This document shows, piece by piece, positions 21,149-31,885 of a stretch of 64,000 nucleotides of DNA. Under the pieces are notes generated by a model. It saw only the letters and a list, made by a program, of their open reading frames with translations, was not told where the DNA came from and did not search any database. A program made the position numbers and the translations under genes. Source of the DNA: Zymoseptoria tritici IPO323 (lineage: Eukaryota; Ascomycota; Dothideomycetes; Mycosphaerellales; Mycosphaerellaceae); the NCBI RefSeq assembly GCF_000219625.1, contig NC_018208.1, forward strand, positions 496,001 through 560,000. The letters are read 5' to 3'. Position 1 is the first letter of the stretch. Each line of letters opens with the position of its first letter.

Positions 21149-24100
21149 TTACTGCTCTCCGAACAGTCCCGCCACACCCTCCAACTCCTCTCCGCCAACC
21201 CCCTGATTCTGATTTTGATTCTGCTGCACCTGCCACTCCCTCCTTGGCCCGGCTTTGCTCTTGGCGCCATGTCCACCCTTCCCATTGACAGTGACCTTGC
21301 CCGCCTCATAGATGCTCACACCCCTCACGCCCTCCAACAACTCCAACACAACCGCTCTCATGCCCCTCTCGCTACGTCCCTTCATCCGTCCAATCGCCTT
21401 GTCCACCTTCTCTGGCTTCATCATCGGCAGACTGCACAGCACCTCCCTTGGCGTATTCGTAAGCGGCGAGTAAAGCGACAATATCTGCGCGATCACCATC
21501 GCCAGCTCCTTCTGCAGATCGGCGAAGTACGGCTCGTTGAGCGAGGTGATGCATGCTTTGAGTGCTTCTGTCGAGATAAACTCTCGGACTTGGCTCGCCG
21601 TCTCGGGAGAGATGGATAAGCTGGTAGTCGTCGGAGTCGCGCCGAAGACGGGAATGTATCCGCGAAAGACTTTGCAGATCATGCTGCAGCAGCGTGTGTC
21701 GTGCACACGCAGCACGTGGGTGCAGAAGAGGATCAGAGGTTCGAGGATGTTGGGGTCTGAGAGGATGAGTTCGGTCATGGAGGGTTTCGCTGTGGCTGCT
21801 GGAGAGTGGCTGTGGCCGTTCGTAGCGTTGCCATTTGACTGGGTCTGCACGGACAGTTGCTGCTGTTGGCGGTCGAAGTTGAAAAGCCATTCTACGAAGT
21901 GGGTCATGCTGAAGGTCAGTTGGCGGAGGACGCTTTCTGAGCGCATCTCGTCGCCTAGCTCGTCGCCATCTTGTCCTGCACGTTCGGCGGCTTGGCCAAT
22001 GACTTCCCACTCCGCGGAGATCTTGCCGTCTAGCGCGAGGAAAAGATGGCGAAGGATGAGTGGGAGGAATTGAGAGCGATAGTGAGAAGGACATCGCTGG
22101 ACGAGGCCGGTCGTGACATTGATCACAGGCTGGAGATGGTTCGAGCTCAAACTGCCAGCGTCGGCAAAGAGAGCTTCTGCGAGTGGAGCGGCAAGTTCTC
22201 CTGAAAGGCCGTAGAATTTATCGTCGAATTTGGTCAACAGGTAGAGGATGTGATAGCCTGTCTCGCGAACTGTGCGCATGACACCGCGGACGGTGCTTGC
22301 AAAGCCCTCAAGGGAGGATTTGCTGCCTTGGATGCGAGCGTAGAAATCGTCTTTGCTCTCATTAGATATTCCAGATTGCCAGAACCGATCTTGGTGGGTC
22401 CGCTTGACGACAGCTTGGATGTCAGGTGAGAGACTGGAGTAATTCGACATGTTGTGGAATGCTTGAGCATGGCGAAGCATCTGGAGCAAGTTTGGCAGAA
22501 TCAGCGGAATCAAGCCTGACCACAATGCGGCCGCATCGTTATACTCTCTTGAACCGGTCTTCAAGGACTCGGCGCTGGCCGCGAGCATCGACTTTGTCAT
22601 CCGCAGTGGCAATGCTCCGGCCTTGTCTCCGATTTCGGTCTGCCGCGCTTGTCCCCGGGCGTCCAATACTCGTGTGGACCAGTCTTGTACTTGGTGGAAG
22701 CCATGAGATTGGTAGAATTCTGGCAGGTCGCCCATTGCCAGTGAGTCGCAAAATGTTTGTAGAGTCGCGACTGAAGCAGCCAAGTCGGGATTTGTCCAAG
22801 CAGCGTGGACAGGTCTGAGCATCTGCTGCAGCCTGTTCATGCGAGGCTCAGGTTCGATATCGCCAGCGCGGTGCACAATCATGAAGAGGAAAGCTTTGTA
22901 GCCCCAAACCAGTCTAGGGTCATCGCTGTGCTTCTGGACGAGCACTTCTATCCGTGGCTCCAGTTCGTTGTACACCTCCAGTAGCGGGTTCGAGAATTTG
23001 AGCGCGATCTTCTGCAGCTCGACCACTCGCAAAGCTTCGAATGTCTTGACAGCGTCCGAGAAGATGGTGTGTGCCGGTTGATCATACAGCCGCATAGTAA
23101 GCAGATGCTGCACCATTTGCAACACGAAGCTCGTCGATGGCTCTTTCAGCGTCTTCACCACCATGACCATGGTCTCCAGTATCTGCTCCGCAACGATTGG
23201 ATCGTCTGTGTGGATGTTGACCATGCCGTAGCACCATTGCTGGAGAGAATTTGCCGCATCCTGAAAGTCCTTCTGCACTTTCATGTACAGCTCCTGCTCT
23301 GGCGTGACTCCAGAGACATCTCCCATCCATGACTTGTACCCTTGTAAAGCTGCAGAGACAACATTGAATTGGGCGTCAAATTTTAGTATGGGTATCGAAG
23401 TCTTGGAGTACTTGGCGCTTTCGAAGCCGCGTGCTGCAGTGTATGGTCCATTCTCCAGCATCGACTGCATCTCTTGCAGAACAATGGACAACGCCTCGAT
23501 AGGTCTGCAGCGTGCGATGGACTGAATGATCACCACACAGTATCGGCGGTAGTTGCCAAGGAAAGCGTGTCGTTCGGGAATTGTATCGAAGTCTTCGTCC
23601 AGAAATTGGAGGATGTCATCTGTTTCATCGTCGGGCAAGGCCTCGTACCGTAGCATGCGTTCGCTGCAGGTCTGGAGTAATGTCGGAAGAGCTGTGAGGA
23701 CAAGATCGACGAGCTTATCTTCTTGAGCATTGATCATCTTCGTCCAGCTGTGAAGCACCGGTATCGAGACGGTCAAGCTCTTGTGTTGCAGCACCAGGAG
23801 TAGAAGGTCAAAAAGTGCTGAAAGGTCGATACCGTCATCCGCAAGTTCTGGGCGCCGTGCAATAGAGTCCGTCAGAATCGAGAGGAGTTCCGACATCTTC
23901 TTCTGCAATGCGTACTTCTCCTCATCCTCGCCAGGCGCGCTGCTCGTCTGTACGAATGCCTCGCGAATCATGGCGATCCGCTCTGGTTGAAGAGCTTGTT
24001 TCGTCAACGCCGACCAAGTATCGTGAAAGTGCGTGTTGTATGGCCGGCCAAGAAGTGCAAGCAGAACCTCCACAGCAGCCATTTGCAACGGCACGTTCGG

Positions 24101-24967
24101 CGTGTGGAACGGCAGGAACAGACAATCCACGCAGCTGACCTCGTTCACAGCCTTCAAGCTGATCCACCCCATCGTTGGCCGAAGAGTGTTCAGAGCCTTG
24201 ATCGCACACATCTCATATGTTGCCGCCTCTCCACCCCCGACTCGCGCCTGCTTGACGCACAGTGCGAAGAACGAACACACCCTGTTCAGCCATCCTTCAC
24301 TGCCAGCTCGTACCTCCTGTCTCGATGTCTCCCTCGACTTTGTGTGCTCCTCGTACAATCCAGCTGGGATCATGATCTCGTTCAGCGCATGTCCGAGAAC
24401 CTCCGACCTCAGCCCAGCCAACGCATCCTCAGTGTGAACAATGTCCTCACTCAGTGCCTCAAGGATTCCCAACGCCAACACCTTGTTCCCCGCTCCTTTG
24501 CCCTCAGCATCCCACAGATTCACCAACAGCTGATCCATATTCAACCAGCCATCTGCCTCATCTCGATTCCCTCCTACCTCCTCTCCCCACGACCGCTTCG
24601 CAACCTCCACCCACAACTGTGCGATCTTGTTCCTCAAAAACAATGCATCTTGCTCTCGTAAGCTGCCCGCGAGACATGTGACCCACCGCCGAAGTTGTTG
24701 CGTGTCCGTTGGACTGTACTCTTGCCAGCGGTATCGGACAGCGTATTCGAGGAGTTGCAGGCCGTAGTATCGAAGTGAGTCAGGTTGTGAAAAGTCGTCC
24801 GCGAGAGCAAAGCCGTTTTGCGGGGCGTCGGGTTGCGATTTGACGGCTTCGAGGTGTTGGAGTGCTTGTTGTCGGATGTCGTTGGATATGCGTGGATCGA
24901 GAGTCGCGTTGAGGGCTTGGGTGATGTGGTCGAGAGGAGTAGAGGATGCTGATGTGTTTGACTCCAT
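21149..24967 (-). CDS. MSN5: karyopherin MSN5 / exportin-5 homologue
   Basis: Importin-beta superfamily transport receptor. Yeast Msn5 exports phosphorylated transcription factors and other cargo from the nucleus and imports RPA; the animal homologue is exportin-5. Single exon, 1272 residues, the normal size. The N-terminus reads LDHITQALNATLDPRISNDIRQQALQHLEAVK, the first HEAT helices. SLRYYGLQLLEYAVRYRW and LFLRNKIAQLWVEVAKRSWG follow; the latter is the RNKI-type helix of the exportin-1/5 domain (about residues 100-260). HEAT repeats fill the rest. A Gln/Asn-rich tail (QQNQNQNQG) precedes the stop. Start ATG at 24967 is the first in the frame. This is a housekeeping gene. Its undamaged frame is a useful control for sequence quality next to the broken F-box-like copies on either side. 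Confidence 0.93.
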   Translation of the reverse strand: MESNTSASSTPLDHITQALNATLDPRISNDIRQQALQHLEAVKSQPDAPQNGFALADDFSQPDSLRYYGLQLLEYAVRYRWQEYSPTDTQQLRRWVTCLAGSLREQDALFLRNKIAQLWVEVAKRSWGEEVGGNRDEADGWLNMDQLLVNLWDAEGKGAGNKVLALGILEALSEDIVHTEDALAGLRSEVLGHALNEIMIPAGLYEEHTKSRETSRQEVRAGSEGWLNRVCSFFALCVKQARVGGGEAATYEMCAIKALNTLRPTMGWISLKAVNEVSCVDCLFLPFHTPNVPLQMAAVEVLLALLGRPYNTHFHDTWSALTKQALQPERIAMIREAFVQTSSAPGEDEEKYALQKKMSELLSILTDSIARRPELADDGIDLSALFDLLLLVLQHKSLTVSIPVLHSWTKMINAQEDKLVDLVLTALPTLLQTCSERMLRYEALPDDETDDILQFLDEDFDTIPERHAFLGNYRRYCVVIIQSIARCRPIEALSIVLQEMQSMLENGPYTAARGFESAKYSKTSIPILKFDAQFNVVSAALQGYKSWMGDVSGVTPEQELYMKVQKDFQDAANSLQQWCYGMVNIHTDDPIVAEQILETMVMVVKTLKEPSTSFVLQMVQHLLTMRLYDQPAHTIFSDAVKTFEALRVVELQKIALKFSNPLLEVYNELEPRIEVLVQKHSDDPRLVWGYKAFLFMIVHRAGDIEPEPRMNRLQQMLRPVHAAWTNPDLAASVATLQTFCDSLAMGDLPEFYQSHGFHQVQDWSTRVLDARGQARQTEIGDKAGALPLRMTKSMLAASAESLKTGSREYNDAAALWSGLIPLILPNLLQMLRHAQAFHNMSNYSSLSPDIQAVVKRTHQDRFWQSGISNESKDDFYARIQGSKSSLEGFASTVRGVMRTVRETGYHILYLLTKFDDKFYGLSGELAAPLAEALFADAGSLSSNHLQPVINVTTGLVQRCPSHYRSQFLPLILRHLFLALDGKISAEWEVIGQAAERAGQDGDELGDEMRSESVLRQLTFSMTHFVEWLFNFDRQQQQLSVQTQSNGNATNGHSHSPAATAKPSMTELILSDPNILEPLILFCTHVLRVHDTRCCSMICKVFRGYIPVFGATPTTTSLSISPETASQVREFISTEALKACITSLNEPYFADLQKELAMVIAQILSLYSPLTNTPREVLCSLPMMKPEKVDKAIGRMKGRSERGMRAVVLELLEGVRGVSIYEAGKVTVNGKGGHGAKSKAGPRREWQVQQNQNQNQGVGGEELEGVAGLFGEQ

Positions 24968-25670
24968 GGTGACGGCGAGGTGGATGTCAGGAGCACGCGG
25001 ATGTTGTGGTAAGATGAGACTTCAAGGCGACATGTCGTCAAGGAAAAGAAGCTGAAGGACGAGCTTGTGATCAGATGGTGTCGTTGTCTCTGCCCTCTCT
25101 TCGATTATACCGCGGCGTATCTCCTCTGTTCCGAAGAGCCTGTCGATTTTGATTTGACCGATGTGAACAGCACGAGATTACAGTGCCGTCAAAGGAGTGT
25201 GAGCCGCGGCGCTTCGTTGTAGTTGACGTGTGAAAGGTGGACGTGTTGTTGTATGAGAAGGAATCTGTGCATACAATCAAACTTCAAGGGTGCTGTAGGC
25301 TGCACCGAGGCGGCGGGTCCGCCCCACTATTTATATGGAGAAAAGCCTATTTGAGTGACTTCATTCACTTCACCAACCACACTCCCTTGTGTCTGACATG
25401 TGAAAGGCAAAACTCCATCATAAGCTTGATTGCTGCTGTGTGCCGTGAACATTTTTCCTTTCACCATCAAAGATCACATCTGAAGAGCAGCGATGGACCA
25501 AAAAGCGACGCATGCTTTGGGCAGATCAAAATCCACCATCCCATTGACCTCATGCCCATTGGCACGCACTCAGTGGCACACGCTCGAGACCTCTGCCAAA
25601 AAGCTGATGGTCCAACAGCTCCTTCGCAAGCGACCACTCTTCGGGTCTATGCTGCTTTCGCGACGAATCA
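24968..25670. other. intergenic: MSN5 promoter and 3' flank of copy D
   Basis: No gene recognised. A plus-strand open frame beginning near 25237 mostly runs antisense over copy D and is not considered real. Confidence 0.45.
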
Positions 25671-26336
25671 TCACATCATCAAGCAATCCTCTTCATCCAT
25701 CAAGTCCTCCTCGAAGGGCTCCATCTCCGGTTTCGGAACAGCTCGCTGCCGGAGATATACGATGATGCGATTGACGCCCTGGACGGTCAGATTGACATGT
25801 CCGTCGACACTCTCGACCAGCACCTGCTCAATAAAATGCTGGAACCTCAGCTCGACTTCCGCCTCTCGCAGCGCGCGAGCCTTCTGGCGTTTCGGCCTCC
25901 AGGCATCTGGCGATGATAACTTGTACCTCTCCTTCAGAACGTCATTCATTGGAAGATCTCCCTCACGGTGCAAGCGATGTCCAAACACTGTCTTAAATGG
26001 CGATCCTCGCAGCTCCCAACCGCACAATGTCGTCGCCAAACTCAAATGTGAAGGAGCGCGTCAGTGGGACTCGCGAAGGTCCAAAGACTTTAACCCACTC
26101 ATTGATGAGATCGTTGTCGTACTGTGTCCCGGTGACGTCGAAATTGAGCTCGACAACGCGGTGCCAGCGGCAGCGATCTTGAGCATCAGCTCGGTGTCCA
26201 TGATAGATGGACGAAAGACTCCGGTCATCAGTGTGCGATGGCGCTCTGGCTGCGCGAGAACTGCTTGCGCTTCGCTCCAATTCTTGACATGCACCAGCGC
26301 ACATGCTTGTCGGGAGATTCCCGGATGCTGCGCCAT
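25671..26336 (-). pseudogene. F-box-like paralogue, copy D, internally deleted and frameshifted (C-terminus CLMM)
   Basis: Dispersed fourth copy, about 9 kb from the array and on the same strand. The start-proximal 45 residues (VHVKNWSEAQAVLAQPERHR...DTELMLKIAA) align with copy C. They run straight into RWHRVVELNFDV near 26172, so about 430 bases, including the whole F-box-like motif, are gone. The frame also changes at this join. A second frameshift, near 26015-26021, separates FTFEFGDDIVR from WELRGSPFKTV. The end is well kept (GHVNLTVQGVNRIIVYLRQRAVP...DEEDCLMM) and finishes in a CaaX box, CLMM. MSN5 separates it from copies A-C, so it arose by segmental duplication or by splitting of an older array. 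Confidence 0.85.
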
Positions 26337-26497
26337 CGCAAAGTACTCTGGTAATCGAGACGGAACCGTAAGCATGAGGACAGCCTGAGGTGTCGAGCGA
26401 AGAGTCGCTTTTCGAGGACTTGGCACGACGTGCGCAGAAGAGATTTCGAGGCCGGCACGAAAGGGAAAAGAGTTGAGCATCTGCGTACCTGAGCGAA

Positions 26498-26519
26498 TGT
26501 GAATGGCTGACATAAGCCT
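26498..26519 (-). promoter_or_regulatory. conserved element upstream of F-box-like copy D
   Basis: AATGTGAATGGCTGACATAAGCC, about 165 bp upstream of the copy D start. It matches the elements at 17088-17110 and 15321-15345. Confidence 0.45.
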
Positions 26520-26561
26520 AAGTCGCCTGCACGAGGACGGGATGCAGTGTCTGCTTTGACT

Positions 26562-27980
26562 TCATCTTGACGAGAAAGGATCTTCGCGAATAAGCGGATG
26601 ATCCAACAATTCCCTCGCAGTCGGGCGCTCTTCCGGTCTATACTTCAGTAACGAAAGGATCAAATCTCCAATCCTTTCAATATCCTCCTCGACAAAGAAC
26701 GGCTTTCTGTCCTCGTCAAAGTATAGCTCCCGTAACCATTCCACGAGATCAGGGGTGTCGAGTTCAGTCGGTTCTGTTGCAGCAGTGTTAGGCGACGACA
26801 GGCGGGAGCGTGATGATAAAGAAGGTGATCCTACCGATGTCTTTAAAGCTCATTACAACGTTGTCCCATTCTTGTGGTAAAGGACCGAACGATGCGATCC
26901 AGTCGGCGACGAGTGATCGCTCGTCGCTGAAGATGGAGTCGAACGGTGGCTGTCCGGCAACGAGGGAGAAGATCTAGCGCATTTTGTCAGTTCGAGATAA
27001 CATGAATTGGGTGTCGTCTTGGAGCATACCGTGCAGCCTAGACTCCAGATGTCCGCCGGCTTATCCCATTGCCGTGTCAAGACTGCTTCAGGAGCTCGAA
27101 AGGGCAGAGGGCATCGCATTTTGGGCGCGGGCTCCAGACCAGACTCGAAGGAAGATCCGAAGTCTATGACTTTGAACGTGCATGGCTCACTCAAGACAGG
27201 CTTCAGAGGTAATGAAATGGGTCGCACCATGTATTTGGGCAGACTCGCCGTGTAGGAAATGGCGTGGATGTCTTCTCTTCTCACGGGACCCAACGCTTGT
27301 AGAGCTTCGGTTCCGGGCCGTTTGAGGCGGTCGTCGCAGGGAAGGAGAATGTTCCCGGGATGTAAATCTGGAGTGTCCTACTTAGCGCGGCTGGTCCGAC
27401 GATATAAAGGAACGGAGTGCTTACCGCCGTGGACTATGCCTTCCTCGTGCATGTATGCAAGAGCTTTGATAGTTTGACGCACAGCTTGCCACGATAAACG
27501 CCCTGGCAGCCTGCCGTCGCTCTGCCGATCTGCTGCTGCTGCAGCTGAGAGACCGAGCAGCTCGGTCACTAGACAGCCGTGCTTGCCGTTCGGACCTTGG
27601 ACAGAGAAGCTATGAAGCAATTGTGCGATGTGATCTTTACCCTCATGTTGATCCGAGCCCGCCGACAGTTTCTGATGAGTTTCGATTTCTTTCGAGTCTG
27701 GCGACAATTCGGCGATGTTGACCTTCAAGGCTACGTTCCGGGTACAGCTGAAGGGACTGGCATCAATAATGGTTTCGGACTGCGAGCTCTGCCGATCATA
27801 CCTTTCATCGAGGGCTAGCCAGGTCGTACCGTAGCCGCCCCAGCCCAATTTGTGAAGCACAGTAAATCGTCCATCATCAAGCTTATCGCCTAGATGTACG
27901 GGGTGATATCCGCCGGGCTTGTATCGATGAAGCTCTTCACCCTCGATCTCGCAATGTATCTGACCGTGCGCTGTCGACAT
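26562..27980 (-). CDS. SRPK-like protein kinase
   Basis: Serine/threonine kinase of the fungal SRPK-like group, whose classical members phosphorylate SR-type splicing factors. Exons 27425-27980, 27030-27367, 26835-26973 and 26562-26773 (introns 57, 56 and 61 bp) give 414 residues. The leader GGYHPVHLGDKLDDGRF precedes the kinase fold. The glycine loop is KLGWGGYGTTWLA and the ATP lysine lies in NVALKVNI. The catalytic loop HGDLHPGNILL (Asp in HGD instead of HRD) is rebuilt across intron 1. The Mg-binding motif is VIDFGSS, followed by FRAPEAVL and DIWSLGCT; the tail RPTARELLDHPL ends the domain. ATG at 27980 has a good context (ACC). An upstream in-frame ATG at 28061 would add a basic leader resembling a mitochondrial presequence, as in some relatives, so the start is uncertain. 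Divergent from the small gene at 28602. Confidence 0.9.
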
Positions 27981-28601
27981 GGTTCGGATGCAGCCTCGCG
28001 GAGTTCTGAGCGGCGCGATGGCCGTACATGAGCGCGTGAGCGACAACAGTCGCAGATTCATGCATGCGAGTCGATGAGGCTGATTCGAGCATGACATTCA
28101 TGTTCGTCTGGCTGCACATCATCCGTGCTGGGTGAGGCACCGAGGCGGGCGGCAAGATGCCTGCGATCAGATTACGTAAGCCGAGCTAGCGATATATTCA
28201 TCGGGCTGTGCCTTGCTCTGCTTTGGACGTTCCTTTTCGAATGTCTACCATAAGCGCCCGTCTTCGTCTTTCCCTGCTGGCTGGATCGACTGTATCCCAG
28301 AACGAATGCAAGTTGCATGGTTCGTGGCCAAATATGAGTGGTTGCCATTCACAGTTGGCTCGACGCCCGATCGAAGCGCTGCCACAATGAGACACATGTG
28401 ATGGGCAGATCGATGTGTCCAGCATCGACGAAGGTGAGGTTTTAGGTGAGCTCTTACCGGGAGGTATCCGCTAAAAGGTCGACATAACTCCATTTCTCAT
28501 CTTCATCTTCTTCACCATTTTTGCTTTCTTGCCAGAGCAAACTCAACTGCACTCCATTGCAACCGCACCATCGTGCCGCTCTCGAACCAACGCACTCCAG
28601 C
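27981..28601. promoter_or_regulatory. divergent promoter of SRPK-like kinase and small mitoribosome-like gene
   Basis: 620-bp shared upstream region. No specific element is identified. The alternative kinase start at 28061 lies within it. Confidence 0.35.
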
Positions 28602-28988
28602 ATGGCTACTCGTCAAGTGTCCATCAAGTTCCTTCAGCGCATCAGAAACTCCTCCAAGCGACAGTTGACCCTGCGCCTGACGCAAGCCGTGTGGAACACT
28701 CCAGACTGCGAGCACTTCACCGATGTCCAAATCAAGTACGCTCCCGTCTGCTCCCAACTTTCCGACAGTCGTGTCACTGACTTTGATCGCAGAAATCCGC
28801 TGCATACCAGTCATACCGACCTCCGCCCTCACATCACCATACGCCTGCGAACGCCCGAGCAGATCGCGAGGGGAGCTGGTCAGACTGCACACATCTACTA
28901 CGATGCTGCGAGCGGAGATTACGAGGCCTTCAAATTGTTCACTGAGCGGTTGGACAGCGAGAAGGACGAGCCAGGAGAGGTCGATTAG
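28602..28988 (+). CDS. small basic protein, possibly mitochondrial ribosomal (L51/S25/CI-B8-like)
   Basis: Exons 28602-28735 and 28793-28988 (57-bp GT-AG intron) give 109 residues. The N-terminus is basic (MATRQVSIKFLQRIRNSSKR). After splicing the middle reads VQIKNPLHTSH...RPHITIRL, reminiscent of the 'K-NP' strand region of the L51/S25/CI-B8 thioredoxin-like family found in mitoribosomal proteins and complex I subunit B8. It ends in YYDAASGDYEAFKLFTERLDS. The usual G-AR-F helix before the KNP segment is not evident, so I give no name. The splice join restores a continuous sensible frame, which supports a real gene. It is convergent with the P450 gene. Confidence 0.7.
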   Translation: MATRQVSIKFLQRIRNSSKRQLTLRLTQAVWNTPDCEHFTDVQIKYAPVCSQLSDSRVTDFDRRNPLHTSHTDLRPHITIRLRTPEQIARGAGQTAHIYYDAASGDYEAFKLFTERLDSEKDEPGEVD

Positions 28989-29427
28989 CGATATCGGAAT
29001 CGAGCCGATGCAGTGGAGTTGAGGTCTGTGAATCTTTCTCTTTCGGCGGAGGATCATGGATGCCCTCCTGGATGAGCGGATACATCGGTCGTTTCGATCG
29101 AAGGTTGTACTGGGCGACAGAGAGAGGGCGCCGACAGTGATGTCGATCGATATGTAAGCATCACGAGCAATCGAGCGAAGAACGACATTCGGTGGTGTCT
29201 CTCCTGCATGAGCCTTGGACGTTGCGAAGCACCTGGCATCTATTGCTTTCGAGCTTTTTAGTATCAAGAAGAACAAATCGATCTGCAAGCAAGAATGTCT
29301 TGCTTTATCACGCCTGAACCTATGTGCCAATGAGCATTGAACAACAAGATCTCGAAACATGAAGGGTATACTATATCTACATTCTCTGAATAAGATCCAT
29401 TCCCACCTCATCCCTATCTATCTATCT
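28989..29427. other. convergent intergenic region
   Basis: 3' flanks of the small gene and the P450. Contains a short TATC-type run near 29415-29427. Nothing else recognised. Confidence 0.45.
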
Positions 29428-31146
29428 CTACCACCCCTCCACCAACTTCATCTTCAAATTCATCCCATTCTTCGGCTTCGTCGTAATCACACCCGCCGGG
29501 ATAACATCCTCATTCGGATCCGCCATTTCCATCTCAAACCTCCCCGCCAGCGCCGCCACCAAACACCTCAACTCGGCTTTCGCAAACCCTTGTCCAATAC
29601 AACTCCTCGGCCCATGCAAAAACGTCAAATTGACATAATTACTCGGCGCGCCGCCGCTGTTATTCGGTCTCCTCTCCCCGCTCTTCTCATCCGTGTCGAT
29701 CCACCTCTCCGGTGTGAACTGGTCCGCGTCCGCACCCCAAAATTCGGGGAGTCGGTTCATGGCGTAGATGGGGAGGATGATTTGTGCGCCGGCGGGGATG
29801 GTTTGGTTGCCGAGGGTGGTGGTTTTCTCGGAGGTGCGGACGGTGAGCGGGACGGTGGGGTAGAGGCGGAGGGCTTCGTTGCAGACGCCGTTGAGGAGGG
29901 GGAGGGATTCGAGGACGGAGGCGAGGTCGAAGTCTTCGGGGAGAGGGGAGGTGGGGATCGCGATGGCGTCGCGGAGTTCTTTGCGCAGAGCGGTCTGGAT
30001 TTCCGGGTTGGTGGCGAGGAGGTAGGTGGTCCAGGTGAGGGCGGAGGAGGTGGTTTCGTGACCGGCGGCGAGGAAGGTGAGGAGTTGGTCGACGAGTTGG
30101 GGGTCGGAGAAGGATCCGGTTTTGAGGCAGTTGGAGAGGATGTCCTTGTGAGAGTCGGATTCGGTTTTGATGGATTGTTTCTTGTCTTGGACGAGTTGGC
30201 CCGTGACGGTGTTGAGGGTGTTGACGCACTTTTCGGTGGTTTGGTTGAGTTTCCAGGGGAGTTTTTTCACGAGGTTTTGCGGGAGCATCAGTTGGCAGAG
30301 GAAGAAGAGTTGCTTCTCAAAGGTGGGTTCGAGGAGTTCTTCGTACACTTCAACGAGTGGGTCTTGGGTGTTCTTGAGGGTTTGGAAGTCCCGACCCATG
30401 GCTGCCATGCCGATGATGTCGACGGTGACTTTGGTGGCCCAGTGATTGACCTCCACCACCGCGGTATCATTCTTGTTCGACGACTCTTTCTCCGCAATCT
30501 CTTGTCCCACGCAGTCCATAAGCTGTACGGACTTCTCCCAGAAGAGCGGGTAGATGTTCTTGATATGGCGGTAGCTGAACACAGGCATCATGTTCTTGCG
30601 GAGGAAGCGGTGGTCGTCGCCCTCGACGATGATCAAACCATCTCCGAGAATATTTCGCAGGAAACTCCTCACCGGCGCCGGCTTGGTGAATTCATACGAC
30701 TTGGCGACGAGGAGTTCGGCGAGGATTTTGCCATTCGTGACGATGAGACGGTCGGCGTTGAAGAATCCGCGGAAGTAGATCAGACCGTCGTTGGGGATCT
30801 CCTTCATCCATTTGAGGAACGTGACACCGTTTGGACGTTCGAAAGTGACCATGCCATGGCCGATGAGCAGCTTGCCGCCCTGTGGTGCTTGTCAGTCTTT
30901 GCTTGTCGCGGTTCCGTTGAGTTGATATGCGCTCACCTTGGGACGCGGCAGATTCCGTAGCGGAGTCAACAGTCGTGGGTAGATGACAATGCGATACAGC
31001 GCATATCCTCCGACATTCAGCGCCAATAGCCGGAAGAAGACGCGCAGCAATGGGTGCTCCGGGAGATGGTCGGCGAATAGCGAGGCGACGACAAAGGCTT
31101 CCACGGCGGTGACCAGCAGGCCGATGACAGTGATGGGAGGAGCCAT
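29428..31146 (-). CDS. cytochrome P450 monooxygenase (microsomal)
   Basis: Class II fungal P450, anchored in the ER membrane and served by NADPH-cytochrome P450 reductase. Exons 30937-31146 and 29428-30879 (57-bp intron) give 553 residues. Hydrophobic N-terminal segments (about residues 5-25 and 38-55) are followed by the proline-rich hinge LRNLPRPK. The I helix is FLAAGHETTSSALTW, the ExxR motif is NEALRLYP, and the meander reads FTPERWID. The heme loop FLHGPRSCIGQGFAKAE places the ligand Cys near residue 494. All catalytic features are present, so an active enzyme is expected. The substrate is unknown. No synthase gene adjoins it, so a degradative or detoxifying role is as likely as biosynthesis. 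Confidence 0.95.
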
Positions 31147-31885
31147 CGTGTGAGTTATGAAGCAGGAGGAAAGAAGACAGGAAGGGAGAGGAGGAGGAAG
31201 AGGAGGTCCGGTATTTGAGATGATGACAAGCGCAACAACCTGAGATGTGGAAAAGCTTCCCAACTTATCAACAAAGACGCGTCCGTCCGACCCCTCTCTC
31301 TGACTGACCGAGTCACTGCTGATTGCAATCGTCGTTTCCCCAAGGCGACAGTTCTTATTAGCACCGACAAATCACTTCCGCAGCGCGTACAGCATGTGCA
31401 AAGTGTTCTCTTTCTGATGAACGAACAAGGAGAATGCATCCAAACTCTCCCTCCGCATGATGTCATTCGCGCCCAGCTTTCCCGATGCAGTAACCAAAGA
31501 CCTCGGAGTGGAGCTTCATGGTGGACGATTTGGCCAATCAATGGCTTTTCTTTAGATTCACATCCTCGGAGACAGCCGAGCAATGGAAAACCATCCACCA
31601 GGCACCCGCATTCTGGGAATCCGGGGTAGAACCAGGTTTATGGGGTTCTGGAGCACAATGGACCGTTCGTACCTTAGGCAGCACTTTAGGATGCACGGCG
31701 CCGAGGTCGTTGTGTACGACTGAGGCCAACACATGCCAATGTCAGCGCACGAGAGAGATGCTCAGCATGATAGACGGCACAATCAAGGGCCGCAATGTTC
31801 ACAGCGTGAAGACAAGAGCGAAGCAGAAGTAAAAGTCCTAAGAATTGAAACGCTACCCAGACGGCCGTCAACGTAACTAACATCT
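31147..31885. other. intergenic: P450 promoter and 3' flank of the DnaJ gene
   Basis: No gene recognised. Minus-strand open frames here are out-of-frame extensions over the DnaJ gene. Confidence 0.45.

Noticed and set aside
25237..26388. 383-codon plus-strand open frame
   Set aside because: It runs antisense over F-box-like copy D, whose minus-strand peptides align with copies A-C.
29359..30960. 533-codon plus-strand open frame
   Set aside because: It is fully antisense to the P450 gene. Its Gly/Val/Glu/Asp-rich composition is the mirror of GC-rich third positions, and it contains no domain.
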